Below are positions 38,258-47,094 of a stretch of 64,000 nucleotides of DNA, piece by piece; position 1 is the stretch's first letter; each line of letters begins with the position of its first letter. The notes under the pieces are model-generated. The model made no database searches. It was not told the DNA's origin and saw only the letters and a program-made list of their open reading frames with translations. Origin of the DNA: JBBQFC01 sp038321615 (GTDB lineage: Bacteria; Bacteroidota; Bacteroidia; Flavobacteriales_D; Cryomorphaceae); NCBI GenBank assembly GCA_038321615.1, contig JBBQFC010000012.1, forward strand, positions 4,189 through 68,188, written 5' to 3'. The position numbers were made by a program, and so were the translations under genes.

Positions 38258-39112
38258 ATGAAAAGGCTCCTTCCATTTGCTCTTTTGCTGACCGTGGTAA
38301 CGCTGTGGTCGCAAACTTCGAAAGCACAAACCGTTCTCGATGGCCCCTGGATTAAGGAGCACAACAGCACGAAAAAGGTGATTCCTTACCCTTTTATCCG
38401 TGAAGCCGATGTGATGTGGGCTCGAAGGGTATGGCAGGATATTGACTTGAAAGAGAAGATGAATCTTCCGCTTTATTATCCGCTCGAAGAGGGCAATGGT
38501 ATGAAAAGCCTATTCGATGTTATTAAGAATGCCCTTTTAGTGGAAGGCTCCATAACCGCCTACAGCACCGGCGTTACCGGTCAGGAAGATGACTTTAGAA
38601 CCCCGCTTTTAGTTAGTGCCGTGCGGGATATTTTAGAGCAAATTGATACTACCTATACCGAAGATCCCGACACGCAAGAGTTAGTGCCAGTGATCCAAAG
38701 AGTTGCAGTTAATACACAAGATATAACGCGCTATCGGGTTAAAGAAGATTGGTTCTTCGACCGACAAAGATCAGAACGTTACATTCGAATTATTGGAATT
38801 GCTCCCTTGAAAGAGCGAATTTCAGCCGATGGCGAACCAACAGGTGCATACGAAACGCTTTTCTGGCTGTATTTTCCAGAGTGTCGCTATGTATTCGCCA
38901 ACTGGGATGCCTACAACCGTTTCAATGATGCCGAGCGTCGTTCGTTCGATGATCTTTTTCAGAAGCGAATGTTCATCGGTACCGTTATCAAAGAATCGAA
39001 TGTATACAATCGAAAATTAGACGATGTGTATACCGGAATGGATCGCTTGCTGAAAGCCGAAGAAATTAAAGAGAAACTGTTTATTCTGGAGCACGACCTG
39101 TGGTCATTCTAA
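38258..39112 (+). CDS. gldN: T9SS ring protein GldN (PorN)
   Basis: A 284-residue periplasmic protein. A signal peptide of about 22 residues (ending SKAQ) is followed by the GldN segments IREADVMWARRVWQDIDLKEKMN, YRVKEDWFFDRQRSERYIRIIGIAP and FWLYFPECRYVFANWDAYNR. It pairs with GldK in the outer periplasmic ring. It is the last gene of the block and is followed by a strong terminator. Confidence 0.95.
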   Translation: MKRLLPFALLLTVVTLWSQTSKAQTVLDGPWIKEHNSTKKVIPYPFIREADVMWARRVWQDIDLKEKMNLPLYYPLEEGNGMKSLFDVIKNALLVEGSITAYSTGVTGQEDDFRTPLLVSAVRDILEQIDTTYTEDPDTQELVPVIQRVAVNTQDITRYRVKEDWFFDRQRSERYIRIIGIAPLKERISADGEPTGAYETLFWLYFPECRYVFANWDAYNRFNDAERRSFDDLFQKRMFIGTVIKESNVYNRKLDDVYTGMDRLLKAEEIKEKLFILEHDLWSF

Positions 39113-39133
39113 AAGCGTTTTTAACTCATTGCG

Positions 39134-39162
39134 AAAAGCACCCTATCTTTGGGTGCTTTTTT
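39134..39162 (+). terminator. Rho-independent terminator after gldN
   Basis: A perfect 10-bp stem AAAAGCACCC (39134-39143) and GGGTGCTTTT (39151-39160) with a 7-base loop and trailing T. It begins 22 bases after the gldN stop and closes the T9SS transcription unit. Confidence 0.9.
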
Positions 39163-39185
39163 ATTCATAGTATACCCACATCCCA

Positions 39186-41102
39186 ATGCTCAAAGTAAAC
39201 CAGGTGCGACTGGAGTTTGCAGATCGCGTCATATTTAATGATATTGATTTTTTCATCGGCAAAGACGATAAAGTAGGCCTTGTGGGTAAAAACGGGGCCG
39301 GTAAATCGACCCTGCTAAAGACGATCCTTGGCATGCAATCCATCAATGGCGGCCAGATTGTAAAGCCAAAGGAATTCACCATGGGCTACCTGCCGCAAGA
39401 CTTGGACTTTGAAAGCTCTCTGGCTGTGAAAGCTGAAGTGCAAACTGCTTTTGAGGTAACGAAGAATCTGGAGTCCAGGATGGAGGAAATTTCTGGACTT
39501 CTCACCACGCGCGAAGACTACGAAACGCAATCGTACCTCGATTTGATCGAAGAGCTTAATCATGTTTCCGTGCATCTGGGTATGTACGACTTGGAGCATC
39601 AGGAAGAACAAATCGAGCGGATTCTTTTGGGCCTTGGCTTCAGTCGCGAAGATTTTGATAAGCCAATGTCTTCATTGAGTGGGGGCTGGAAGATGCGCGT
39701 CGCCCTGGCGAAAATACTCCTGCGACGGCCAGACTTGGTTCTACTCGATGAGCCAACCAATCACCTGGATATCGACTCCGTAGAGTGGCTGGAGACTTAC
39801 TTGAAGGACTATGACGGTGCGGTGCTATTGATTTCTCACGACCGGGTATTTCTCGATGCTGTGACCAATCGCACCATCGAAATAATTAATGGTAAGGCGT
39901 TCGATTATCCTGCGGCATACACCCGATTTATGGAGCTTCGCGCCGATGTAATTCAAAAGCAGGTCGATGCGCGGAAGAATCAGGAGCGTGAGATCAAGCA
40001 AACCGAGGCACTTATAAATAAATTTCGAGCTAAGAGTTCCAAGGCAGCATTTGCACAGAGCTTGATTAAAAAGCTTGACAAAATGGACATTGTTGAGGTA
40101 GATGAAACGGAAACAACTGGTTTGCAATTCCGATTTCCACCAGCTCCACGGAGCGGCAAGATCGTGGTTGAAGCGCTGCAACTCAACAAATCATTTGGCG
40201 AAAAGCACGTTTTAAAAAGCATCGATTTTGAGGTGGTGCGCGGCCAAAAAGTAGCGCTGGTTGGAAAGAACGGCGTCGGCAAAACTACGCTCACCAAGAT
40301 TGTTGCAGGTCTTTCGACCTATTCCGGTCAATGCGAAATCGGAACCCAGGTGGATATTGGATATTACAGCCAAAATCAGAGTGATGAACTTCCACCCCGA
40401 AAAACGGCACTGGAAATTATTGACGATGAGGCTACTGGTGAGTACCGCACTAGGGTGCGGAGCCTGCTAGGCGCTTTTATGTTTCAGGGCGACGACGTGT
40501 ACAAGCAAGTAAGTGTGCTTTCTGGAGGTGAAAAAGCCCGCTTGGCTCTCTGTAAGTTACTTCTCCATAAATACAATTTTATCATTCTCGATGAGCCGAC
40601 CAACCACTTAGACATGCGCTCGAAGGACGTATTGAAGGAAGCACTCATACAATATGATGGCACCCTGCTCGTAGTATCGCACGACAGAGATTTTCTCAGA
40701 GGTCTTACTGACACCGTTATGGAAATTAAGCATGGTCACATGAGTGTGTTTCCAGGCGATATTTCAGAGTTTCTAGAGATAAAGAAGGCCGAGAGTATTC
40801 GGGAATTTGAGCGAAATAAGCCGAAGCCCGATGTAAAATCAGCGGAAGCTGCCAATAAATCGCAGGTGAGCGAAAAAGAAAAATGGCAACTTTCGAAGCG
40901 GGTTTCTACACTCGAATCTGAAATCGAAAAGTTAGAATCACAAATCAAACAAGAGAAGGCTAAAGGCGCAGAATTTGATTTTAACGACCACCAGAAAGTG
41001 AAGAAGCACATGGAAATGGTTGGCCAATTAGAGTCGAAGTTGCTCAAGAAAATCGAAGAATGGGAAAAGACCTTGGAAGCGCATAGTGAAATCCAAGGTT
41101 GA
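39186..41102 (+). CDS. ABC-F family ATPase
   Basis: A 638-residue soluble protein with two ABC ATPase domains and no membrane segment. The first has GKNGAGKS, LSGGWKMRVALAKILL and LLDEPTNHLDI. The second has GKNGVGKT, LSGGEKARLALCKLLL and LDEPTNHLDM. A charged linker between the domains and a C-terminal coiled coil (LSKRVSTLESEIEKLESQIKQ) resemble the Uup/YdiF branch. ABC-F proteins bind ribosomes and relieve stalling or some antibiotics; this one's target is not evident. Confidence 0.92.
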   Translation: MLKVNQVRLEFADRVIFNDIDFFIGKDDKVGLVGKNGAGKSTLLKTILGMQSINGGQIVKPKEFTMGYLPQDLDFESSLAVKAEVQTAFEVTKNLESRMEEISGLLTTREDYETQSYLDLIEELNHVSVHLGMYDLEHQEEQIERILLGLGFSREDFDKPMSSLSGGWKMRVALAKILLRRPDLVLLDEPTNHLDIDSVEWLETYLKDYDGAVLLISHDRVFLDAVTNRTIEIINGKAFDYPAAYTRFMELRADVIQKQVDARKNQEREIKQTEALINKFRAKSSKAAFAQSLIKKLDKMDIVEVDETETTGLQFRFPPAPRSGKIVVEALQLNKSFGEKHVLKSIDFEVVRGQKVALVGKNGVGKTTLTKIVAGLSTYSGQCEIGTQVDIGYYSQNQSDELPPRKTALEIIDDEATGEYRTRVRSLLGAFMFQGDDVYKQVSVLSGGEKARLALCKLLLHKYNFIILDEPTNHLDMRSKDVLKEALIQYDGTLLVVSHDRDFLRGLTDTVMEIKHGHMSVFPGDISEFLEIKKAESIREFERNKPKPDVKSAEAANKSQVSEKEKWQLSKRVSTLESEIEKLESQIKQEKAKGAEFDFNDHQKVKKHMEMVGQLESKLLKKIEEWEKTLEAHSEIQG

Positions 41103-42423
41103 AATATACGCTGGAGCTTGGTCGCCGGAATTAAATTATACTTGTGATTTTATTTTTGGAGAATTTCTTGGCTTGTGTTATGAAATGCTGGAATGCGGCG
41201 CTAATTTTTCCGCGCACGCACTCAAGATTTCGTACGCTCCCGATTCGCGAAATGCGGATCTTCATATTGTTCCTTTCGCGCCGATAGAATCACTGATTAA
41301 ACTTCCGGCAGACTGTTTTTCTTGCTCGATGTGGCTAGGCACTGCCGTTTTTTTCAAAACGGCAGGCAGCATTCCTTTCGACCTTTTTGGAGCAGTTTTC
41401 TTTTTGCTCGCGCGGCTCGACGAGCATAGACAGAGCCCGCTCGATAAACATGGTCGTTTTCCTGCGCGCTCTTCCGTGTTTGCCGGAACGGATATTCTCA
41501 ATCGCCCCGTGGTGGACGAATGGCTAATTATAATTGGTGAGCTTTTGAGGCTGGCTCGTCCCGAATTGGAGATTAAGAAGCGGACTTTTCAGTGGATTAA
41601 CACATTCGATATCGACGTCGCGTATGCATATCGTGGGCGATCTATTGGGCGAAATTTTCTCGCCACCATGAAGAATTTAGCGCAACTTGATTTGGATCGA
41701 ATTGAAGAGCGATTTAAAGTGTTGATAAATGGTGGTAAAGATCCTTTCGATACCTACGAAACGCAACGGCGGCTTCACGTCCAGGCCGACAGAACGATCT
41801 ATTTCTTTTTGAATAGTTCGGCGTCAAAGTTCGATAGGGCATTGCCTATAAACCGGACACTAAAGAAGTTGATAGCTTATGTAAGTCAGTATGCTGAAGT
41901 TGGAATTCATCCTTCTTATTACTCCAAGAATCAACCTGACTTGATTCTAAAAGAGAAGCGTAGTCTTGAAACGGCATTGAACTCACCGGTCATCGTTAGC
42001 AGGCAGCATTACTTGCGATTGGAGTTGCCACAAACGATGCACCATTTGGAGCAGGCAGGAATAGAAGAAGATTTTACGCTCGGCTTTGCGGAATGTTTGG
42101 CTTTTCGCTGCGGTACTGCTACTCCATATCAATTTTTCGATCCACTGGCGCGAAGAGCTTTGCCTGTTCAGATTTTTCCTTTGCACATTATGGATGCCAC
42201 CTTGCGCGATTACCTCTGCCTGATCGGATCCGACGCATTGGTTGCAGCCAAAGAAATCGTCGATTTGGTCAGCAATGTTGGTGGCACCTTGTGCACGCTT
42301 TGGCACAATGACACTCTGAGCCAGAGCGAATTTCCGGATTGGTATTTCGTTTACGAAGACTTTACAGCGTACATCGATCAAAAAAGGAGCTTACTGAGCG
42401 AGATGCTGCGGAGCTCTCAATAG
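41086..42423 (+). CDS. Polysaccharide deacetylase-like protein (DUF7033 type)
   Basis: A 445-residue protein starting at a GTG that overlaps the end of the ABC-F gene by 17 bases. It has an N-terminal domain of about 130 residues resembling DUF7033, then a deacetylase-like barrel with NTFDIDVAYAYRG (the DxD-type motif) and EVGIHPSYYS (one His of the HxxxH motif). The second His is not present in the standard place, so activity is uncertain. The domain assignment is from memory of Bacteroidota proteins. It is followed by a glycosyltransferase, so a surface-glycan role is plausible. Confidence 0.7.
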   Translation: MKSKVEIYAGAWSPELNYTCDFIFGEFLGLCYEMLECGANFSAHALKISYAPDSRNADLHIVPFAPIESLIKLPADCFSCSMWLGTAVFFKTAGSIPFDLFGAVFFLLARLDEHRQSPLDKHGRFPARSSVFAGTDILNRPVVDEWLIIIGELLRLARPELEIKKRTFQWINTFDIDVAYAYRGRSIGRNFLATMKNLAQLDLDRIEERFKVLINGGKDPFDTYETQRRLHVQADRTIYFFLNSSASKFDRALPINRTLKKLIAYVSQYAEVGIHPSYYSKNQPDLILKEKRSLETALNSPVIVSRQHYLRLELPQTMHHLEQAGIEEDFTLGFAECLAFRCGTATPYQFFDPLARRALPVQIFPLHIMDATLRDYLCLIGSDALVAAKEIVDLVSNVGGTLCTLWHNDTLSQSEFPDWYFVYEDFTAYIDQKRSLLSEMLRSSQ

Positions 42424-42506
42424 TTGTTTATTCAAAATTGGGATTCGGAACTAAAGAGATCGCAATTCGCCCGTGAAGAAATTATTGCGCCATATCCAAT
42501 TATGAC

Positions 42507-42540
42507 TTTGCCGCATTCTACCCTGATGGCCTTACCTTTG
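42507..42540 (+). promoter_or_regulatory. Strong promoter, near-leaderless, before the glycosyltransferase
   Basis: TTTG (42507-42510), 22 bases, then TACCTTTG (42533-42540) matches the flavobacterial TTG-N17-23-TAnnTTTG consensus exactly. The ATG follows only 8 bases after the -7 box, so the transcript should have almost no 5' leader. Confidence 0.6.
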
Positions 42541-42548
42541 CACGGAAA

Positions 42549-43712
42549 ATGAAGATACTATTTGTCACTTCCTGGTTTCCCAATCCATGGCAAGAAAAGG
42601 ACGGTAATTTTATCGGGGAGCACGCTTTGGCTCTTGAGTCTTTAGGGCATGAAGTGCAAATAGTTCATGAACTGCCAAGCAATCGATTTCTATTCCCAAA
42701 AATTAAGAAGGATCAATTTAAAGGTCTTACTATCTGGCGGATCGAACTACCAAAATGGATGCTTCGAAATTTTCAGTTTCGCCAAAAGCTAGCTGGCCGT
42801 ATTTTCCATTCGATGCGAGGTGAAGGTTTTGTTCCCGACATCGTTCACGGGCAGGTATTAATTCCTGTTTTGCCGGTCGCAGCTCATTTCCAAAGCCTGT
42901 TTCAAAAGCCGATGGTATTCACCGAGCATTGGTCGGGATATACGCAGATAGAATTCCCCGTAAACCAAAGTCGGCTATTTGAGAAATTGAAATCTTCTTT
43001 TGGCCCTATATCGCGAATTTTGCCGGTATCAACTTATTTGCAGGAATCCTTGAAAAAACGCGGTGTTGACAGGCCATATCAAGTAGTTTTTAATACGGTG
43101 AATACCGAAATATTCAAATACATCGAAAAGCATCACAATCCCATTTTCACCTTTCTCCATGTTTCGGGTTTTAGCGATGTGAAAAATGTCGAAGGAATAA
43201 TCGAAGCGTTTCACAAGCTAATGAAATCAGATGTCACAAAGTTTTATCGGCTTATAATTGCGGGCGATGGCGACTTAGCACGGATCGAGGAATACTGCAA
43301 ATCGAATATTTCGGACGATTGTGATATTCAACTTATCGGTGCATTGGATTATACCGGAGTAGCCGAATTGATGAGGCAATCGGATTGCTTCGTGTTGTTT
43401 AGCAAGATGGAGACGTTCTCTTGCGTGGCCGCAGAAGCACTTTGCTGTGGATTGCCGGTTATCACATCGCGCGTGGGCGCTATGCCCGAGCGGATCGATA
43501 GCAGTAATGGATTGCTGGTAGAGCCTGAGAGAGTAGATCTGTTAATGGCTTCTATGCAAAGGATGGCATTAGACTTTGGCCGATACAACAGGCAGTCAAT
43601 TGCCGATAATGCATCCTTTCGATACAATTATACCCGGATTGCAGGTGAACTAACTACAGTCTACGATGAAGTGATTACTGAGTTTGAGCGCGGCAAATCC
43701 GCGCGGAGCTGA
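42549..43712 (+). CDS. Glycosyltransferase family 4 protein
   Basis: A 387-residue GT-B-fold enzyme. The acceptor side begins MKILFVTSWFPNPWQEKDGNF with the usual Gly-rich start. The donor side has the GT4 pattern FLHVSGFSDVKNVEGIIEAF, IAGDGDLARIEEY, FSKMETFSCVAAEALCCGLPVI and RVGAMPERI, where the Glu-rich loop is the EX7E region. The sugar and acceptor are unknown; surface polysaccharide or lipid glycan synthesis is likely. It ends 12 bases from the convergent lipoprotein gene. Confidence 0.9.
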   Translation: MKILFVTSWFPNPWQEKDGNFIGEHALALESLGHEVQIVHELPSNRFLFPKIKKDQFKGLTIWRIELPKWMLRNFQFRQKLAGRIFHSMRGEGFVPDIVHGQVLIPVLPVAAHFQSLFQKPMVFTEHWSGYTQIEFPVNQSRLFEKLKSSFGPISRILPVSTYLQESLKKRGVDRPYQVVFNTVNTEIFKYIEKHHNPIFTFLHVSGFSDVKNVEGIIEAFHKLMKSDVTKFYRLIIAGDGDLARIEEYCKSNISDDCDIQLIGALDYTGVAELMRQSDCFVLFSKMETFSCVAAEALCCGLPVITSRVGAMPERIDSSNGLLVEPERVDLLMASMQRMALDFGRYNRQSIADNASFRYNYTRIAGELTTVYDEVITEFERGKSARS

Positions 43713-43724
43713 TATTTCTCAGCG

Positions 43725-44492
43725 TTATTTACAGCCTACCACTTCCGTCTCGACGGCAGTAGTCAAATTTCCATTCAGCGTAAATGTGTATTGGAAAGGA
43801 GACAAACCCGTACATTCATAAGGCACTCTGTCGACGTGTAAGGGGCTATACCAAGCCTGAGCGAAGAGTCTCAGATTTCCGCTGTTCAATAATTGGAGAG
43901 AATCCACACTGAGCGAATTGGCGTTACCATTTGCCAGGCGACTCATAGCGTACGTTCCTTCAAATGGGTCACCTGTAATTGGGTCTATTTTGAGAATAAC
44001 AGTCACTTTCGGACCTCCACCTTGTCCGTAAGATGTATGCCATCCGTTTTCGCAGAATCGTCGAAAGTCATGGCTCGGGTTGCCTTGCGTGCCAGTAGAA
44101 CTGAAAAGAGCATATAAATTCTGAGCACCATCCCAAAGAAGTCCGTAACCGCGGCTATCGTCGCCGGTGTTTTCGTAGTCTGTTCGCACCCAAACCTGTT
44201 GGCCATTGGTGTATTTCGCAATAATACAGTTTTGATTGGTTGCCGATACTTGCTGGTAGCCGATAAAGAAAGTTGAATTACCTGCCGACACCCGAATTGC
44301 TGAACTTGAATGCATCTGGTTGTATGTGGCGTTTGGTGCGAAGCTTGAGCTCGTTCCAACGGCAGTAACACTGTTCAGTGGAATTTCGCCCGGATCGGTT
44401 GGATCATCTTCGTTCGACTTGTTGCACGATGACCAAGTAGCTAAGGAGCCTAAGACAATAATCGAAGCGAATAATTTGGATAGGTAGCGCAT
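43725..44492 (-). CDS. Lipoprotein of unknown function
   Basis: A 255-residue secreted protein with a signal peptide and lipobox ATWSSC, then a Asp/Glu/Pro-rich linker (NEDDPTDPGEIP). The body is beta-rich with Ser/Thr/Asn-Gly turns (FIGYQQVSATNQNCIIAKYTNGQQVWV, LLWDGAQNLYALFSS), resembling one or two propeller blades. No T9SS sorting domain is present. No family is recognised. It probably sits on the outer membrane. Confidence 0.75.
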   Translation of the reverse strand: MRYLSKLFASIIVLGSLATWSSCNKSNEDDPTDPGEIPLNSVTAVGTSSSFAPNATYNQMHSSSAIRVSAGNSTFFIGYQQVSATNQNCIIAKYTNGQQVWVRTDYENTGDDSRGYGLLWDGAQNLYALFSSTGTQGNPSHDFRRFCENGWHTSYGQGGGPKVTVILKIDPITGDPFEGTYAMSRLANGNANSLSVDSLQLLNSGNLRLFAQAWYSPLHVDRVPYECTGLSPFQYTFTLNGNLTTAVETEVVGCK

Positions 44493-44826
44493 AGCCTAAA
44501 TACGAATATTCTGAACCAAAGTTCTACGACTCTACTGAATTTTTAGGCTATTTTTTTTCAATGGGAAGGTGAAAATCAGGGTGCTATGCTAAAGATGAGC
44601 TAAGGTCATTGAGGCTAATTTAGAAGTTTGTTCGCGGACTATCAAGTTCTCCATGTGCTAAGGCATTGAACGGGCCTGCGATACAAAATGACGCACCTAC
44701 TTTTTGGTTAGCGGTCACCACGGCTCATAAACAGAATATGCTTTTAATAACAAAAAAAATCGTGGGAAGATGAGACCTGCACTGGCCACAAATGGGCTGC
44801 GCGCAGCTATTTACAGCAACCCGAAT
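44493..44826. other. Intergenic stretch without recognised gene
   Basis: 334 bases between two minus-strand genes. An open frame crossing its right half on the plus strand is a shadow of the downstream T9SS cargo gene. A T-rich tract occurs near 44550. No tRNA, repeat or convincing promoter was found. Confidence 0.6.
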
Positions 44827-45561
44827 CTATCTGGCGATGGCAAATTTATGAGCTCCAGTTTTCTCGCCTTGTGCGATATTGAGCAGATAGATACCATTAT
44901 TTCCGTTGAAAGGAATTCGGATGGTGTTTTGACCGGCAACTATTTGGCGCTGCGCTACTGCTACTTCCTGACCGACAATATTCATAATCCGAATGGTAGA
45001 ATTACCCGAATTGATAGCATCCAGTCGAATTACAATTTCTGAGTCATTTGCGAAAGCAGCAATCGACTGAGCAAAGTCGTAAATAGAGGGAGCGGAAAGA
45101 GCTAGAAGACCCAAAGCTTGGTTTTTCGCGGTAGTAAAGTTGGAACCCTGATATACAATTTCGCGAGTCTGTGGATGAATCACGTAGTATATAGGGGTAC
45201 CATTACCGCTCCAATGCCCTTCCATATCGGCGAAACTGAAAACATTCTCCCAACTGTAATTACTCACCCAATTATTTACTGCCGGGCAGCCTGGAGTGGT
45301 CGAAGAATAGAGGTAACGCATGGCCCCCCAAACTTGTATTTGGCCAACGTATTGATTTGCGAAAGCAGCTACAGCGGGCGCTTGATTCACGCAAATACCG
45401 CAATCGAAGCCTTTGGAAGCTACAATCAGTGGCATGCCTGCGTCGCCAACTTCATAAACGCTTTGGCTCTGACTATTGCAATCAAACTCCGTAAAATTCT
45501 CAACTTGTCCGAAACCGAGCACTGTTGAAAGCATAATAAGCAGGGTAAATAAATGTTTCAT
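44827..45561 (-). CDS. Thioredoxin-like T9SS cargo protein
   Basis: A 244-residue secreted protein. A signal peptide of about 19 residues (ending LGFGQ) is followed by a thioredoxin-like domain with C54-G-I-C57 in ASKGFDCGICVNQAPAV and a late GTPIYYVIHPQTREIVYQG segment, whose Pro sits where the cis-Pro of thioredoxins is expected. The last 80 residues (IRIMNIVGQEVAVAQRQIVAG ... NGIYLLNIAQGEK) form a T9SS type A sorting domain. It should therefore be exported by the GldKLMN system in this window. An extracellular disulfide or redox role is inferred. Confidence 0.85.
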   Translation of the reverse strand: MKHLFTLLIMLSTVLGFGQVENFTEFDCNSQSQSVYEVGDAGMPLIVASKGFDCGICVNQAPAVAAFANQYVGQIQVWGAMRYLYSSTTPGCPAVNNWVSNYSWENVFSFADMEGHWSGNGTPIYYVIHPQTREIVYQGSNFTTAKNQALGLLALSAPSIYDFAQSIAAFANDSEIVIRLDAINSGNSTIRIMNIVGQEVAVAQRQIVAGQNTIRIPFNGNNGIYLLNIAQGEKTGAHKFAIAR

Positions 45562-45576
45562 AACAAACTATTTACG

Positions 45577-45584
45577 CAAATGTA
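45577..45584 (-). promoter_or_regulatory. -7 box of the thioredoxin-like gene
   Basis: TACATTTG on the minus strand is an exact TAnnTTTG match, 15 bases before the start codon at 45561. No clear TTG is seen 17-23 bases upstream. Confidence 0.4.
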
Positions 45585-45639
45585 CGATTGTGTCACTTAA
45601 ATAGATGTCGGAAATCGGACAATCGGATATGGATAGCTT

Positions 45640-46992
45640 TTAATTTTTTTCAGGGAACGTATTTGCGCCATTCGGAAGAGTTGTATCGCTACCACTGTTA
45701 TACCAATCTACATTTCTTGTGAAATGTATGATGGTCGCTATTAGGATAAAAAGACCGATGCTTCCTATGAGAAGGGAATAAGCTTCTGCGTTGAGAATGA
45801 CATAGATAAAAACATATAAAAAGGTGAACAGAGATGCAAAAAGTATGGCGACCCGGCTTGATTTCGAGATATGGTAGAAGTAATAGGTCACAATGCCTAT
45901 GGTGCCCGTAGCGCTTAGCAAAAAGGCGAGTCCGAAGGCCATTTGCTCAGAAAATGCGAGTAGGAGGATATAGAACACTAAGATGGCGAAGCCCACAATT
46001 ATATACTGAATAGGGTGAATGTGGAGTTTCCGTAGAATCTCAAAGAAAAAGAAGAAAGTAAAGGTGATGACGATAATCAGAAAGGCGTATTTAGCAGCTC
46101 TATTCGTTTTCTGATACGTGTCGACATTTTCGATCAAATCAAAACCAAATGACCAATTGTCCAAATTATAGTACTCGTCAACCCAGAGTTGATTGAAACT
46201 GCGGTTTAAATTCAGCACTTTCCAGTTGGCATCAAATCCTTGAGCGGAAATATCGTGCTGCTCAGGCAGAAAGGCTCCGGTAAAGCTTGGATCCGGCCAA
46301 TCGGAGCGCAAGGTAACGCTCGTGATTTTACCCACGGGAGTAAGGAGCAGTGAGCTGCTGCCCCTGCATTTGAGGTTTGCCGAAAACGGGATGATTTTAC
46401 CTGTATTATCGATAGTTACGGCACATTGCAAGCCATTGTCTGAAGCTATTCCTTTCGGAAGTCCCGGTTCTAACTCCAGCGAAGTTTTGCCCCAATCAAG
46501 GGCGCTGACATCGGATATGCCGCGTGGATCAGTTATGGCTAAGGACCATCTAGCCTGTTCCCAGTTTATGTCGCTGCTGTCAATCGGAAGTTTATTGAGT
46601 TCTGCCAAATCGAACGTTCCAGAAATGTTCAATTCTGCTTGATAGAGAATCGCTTTGTAGATACTTCGTTTTCGAATGGATGAAATTACTTCGCCCGAAA
46701 TATTCAGTTCATTTGGCAAAACGTAAAGAATCTTCTCTACGCGCTTTTCATTGGCGAGACCTACATTCTCTAAGGTACGGTAGGGAACGGTTAAAAATGG
46801 GCCTCCCAGTGTTTGTCTATTCCCCCATTTATCGCTGATTTCATTTACCACCGAATCCTGCATGAGCTGCCGCTCGCGGATTAGGGATTCCACTTCCGAC
46901 CCTGGAATAAGGAGTAGGAGGGTAATGAGCAGAATTGCGAAAAATTTGAAAGTTGCTGAGTTTTTAACCCACTGCTGTAAGCGTTCGATCAT
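45640..46992 (-). CDS. creD: CreD-family inner membrane protein
   Basis: A 450-residue protein. It has an N-terminal membrane helix (about 17-31, FFAILLITLLLLIPG), then the CreD motifs LIRERQLMQDSVVNEISDKWGNRQTLGGPFL and LYVLPNELNISGEV, a large periplasmic domain, and about six C-terminal helices (from residue 300). CreD is linked in proteobacteria to the CreBC regulon and envelope stress or beta-lactam tolerance; its mechanism is unknown. The usual partner regulator is not adjacent here. Confidence 0.9.
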   Translation of the reverse strand: MIERLQQWVKNSATFKFFAILLITLLLLIPGSEVESLIRERQLMQDSVVNEISDKWGNRQTLGGPFLTVPYRTLENVGLANEKRVEKILYVLPNELNISGEVISSIRKRSIYKAILYQAELNISGTFDLAELNKLPIDSSDINWEQARWSLAITDPRGISDVSALDWGKTSLELEPGLPKGIASDNGLQCAVTIDNTGKIIPFSANLKCRGSSSLLLTPVGKITSVTLRSDWPDPSFTGAFLPEQHDISAQGFDANWKVLNLNRSFNQLWVDEYYNLDNWSFGFDLIENVDTYQKTNRAAKYAFLIIVITFTFFFFFEILRKLHIHPIQYIIVGFAILVFYILLLAFSEQMAFGLAFLLSATGTIGIVTYYFYHISKSSRVAILFASLFTFLYVFIYVILNAEAYSLLIGSIGLFILIATIIHFTRNVDWYNSGSDTTLPNGANTFPEKN

Positions 46993-47094
46993 TAGATTTT
47001 GGTTTTTCCATTAACTCCAAAATCCAAAGGTTTGGTGTGTTGTGTAAATGTTAAATTTTGCCTGAATTAATTTAATTTTCAGACTTCTGTTGAG

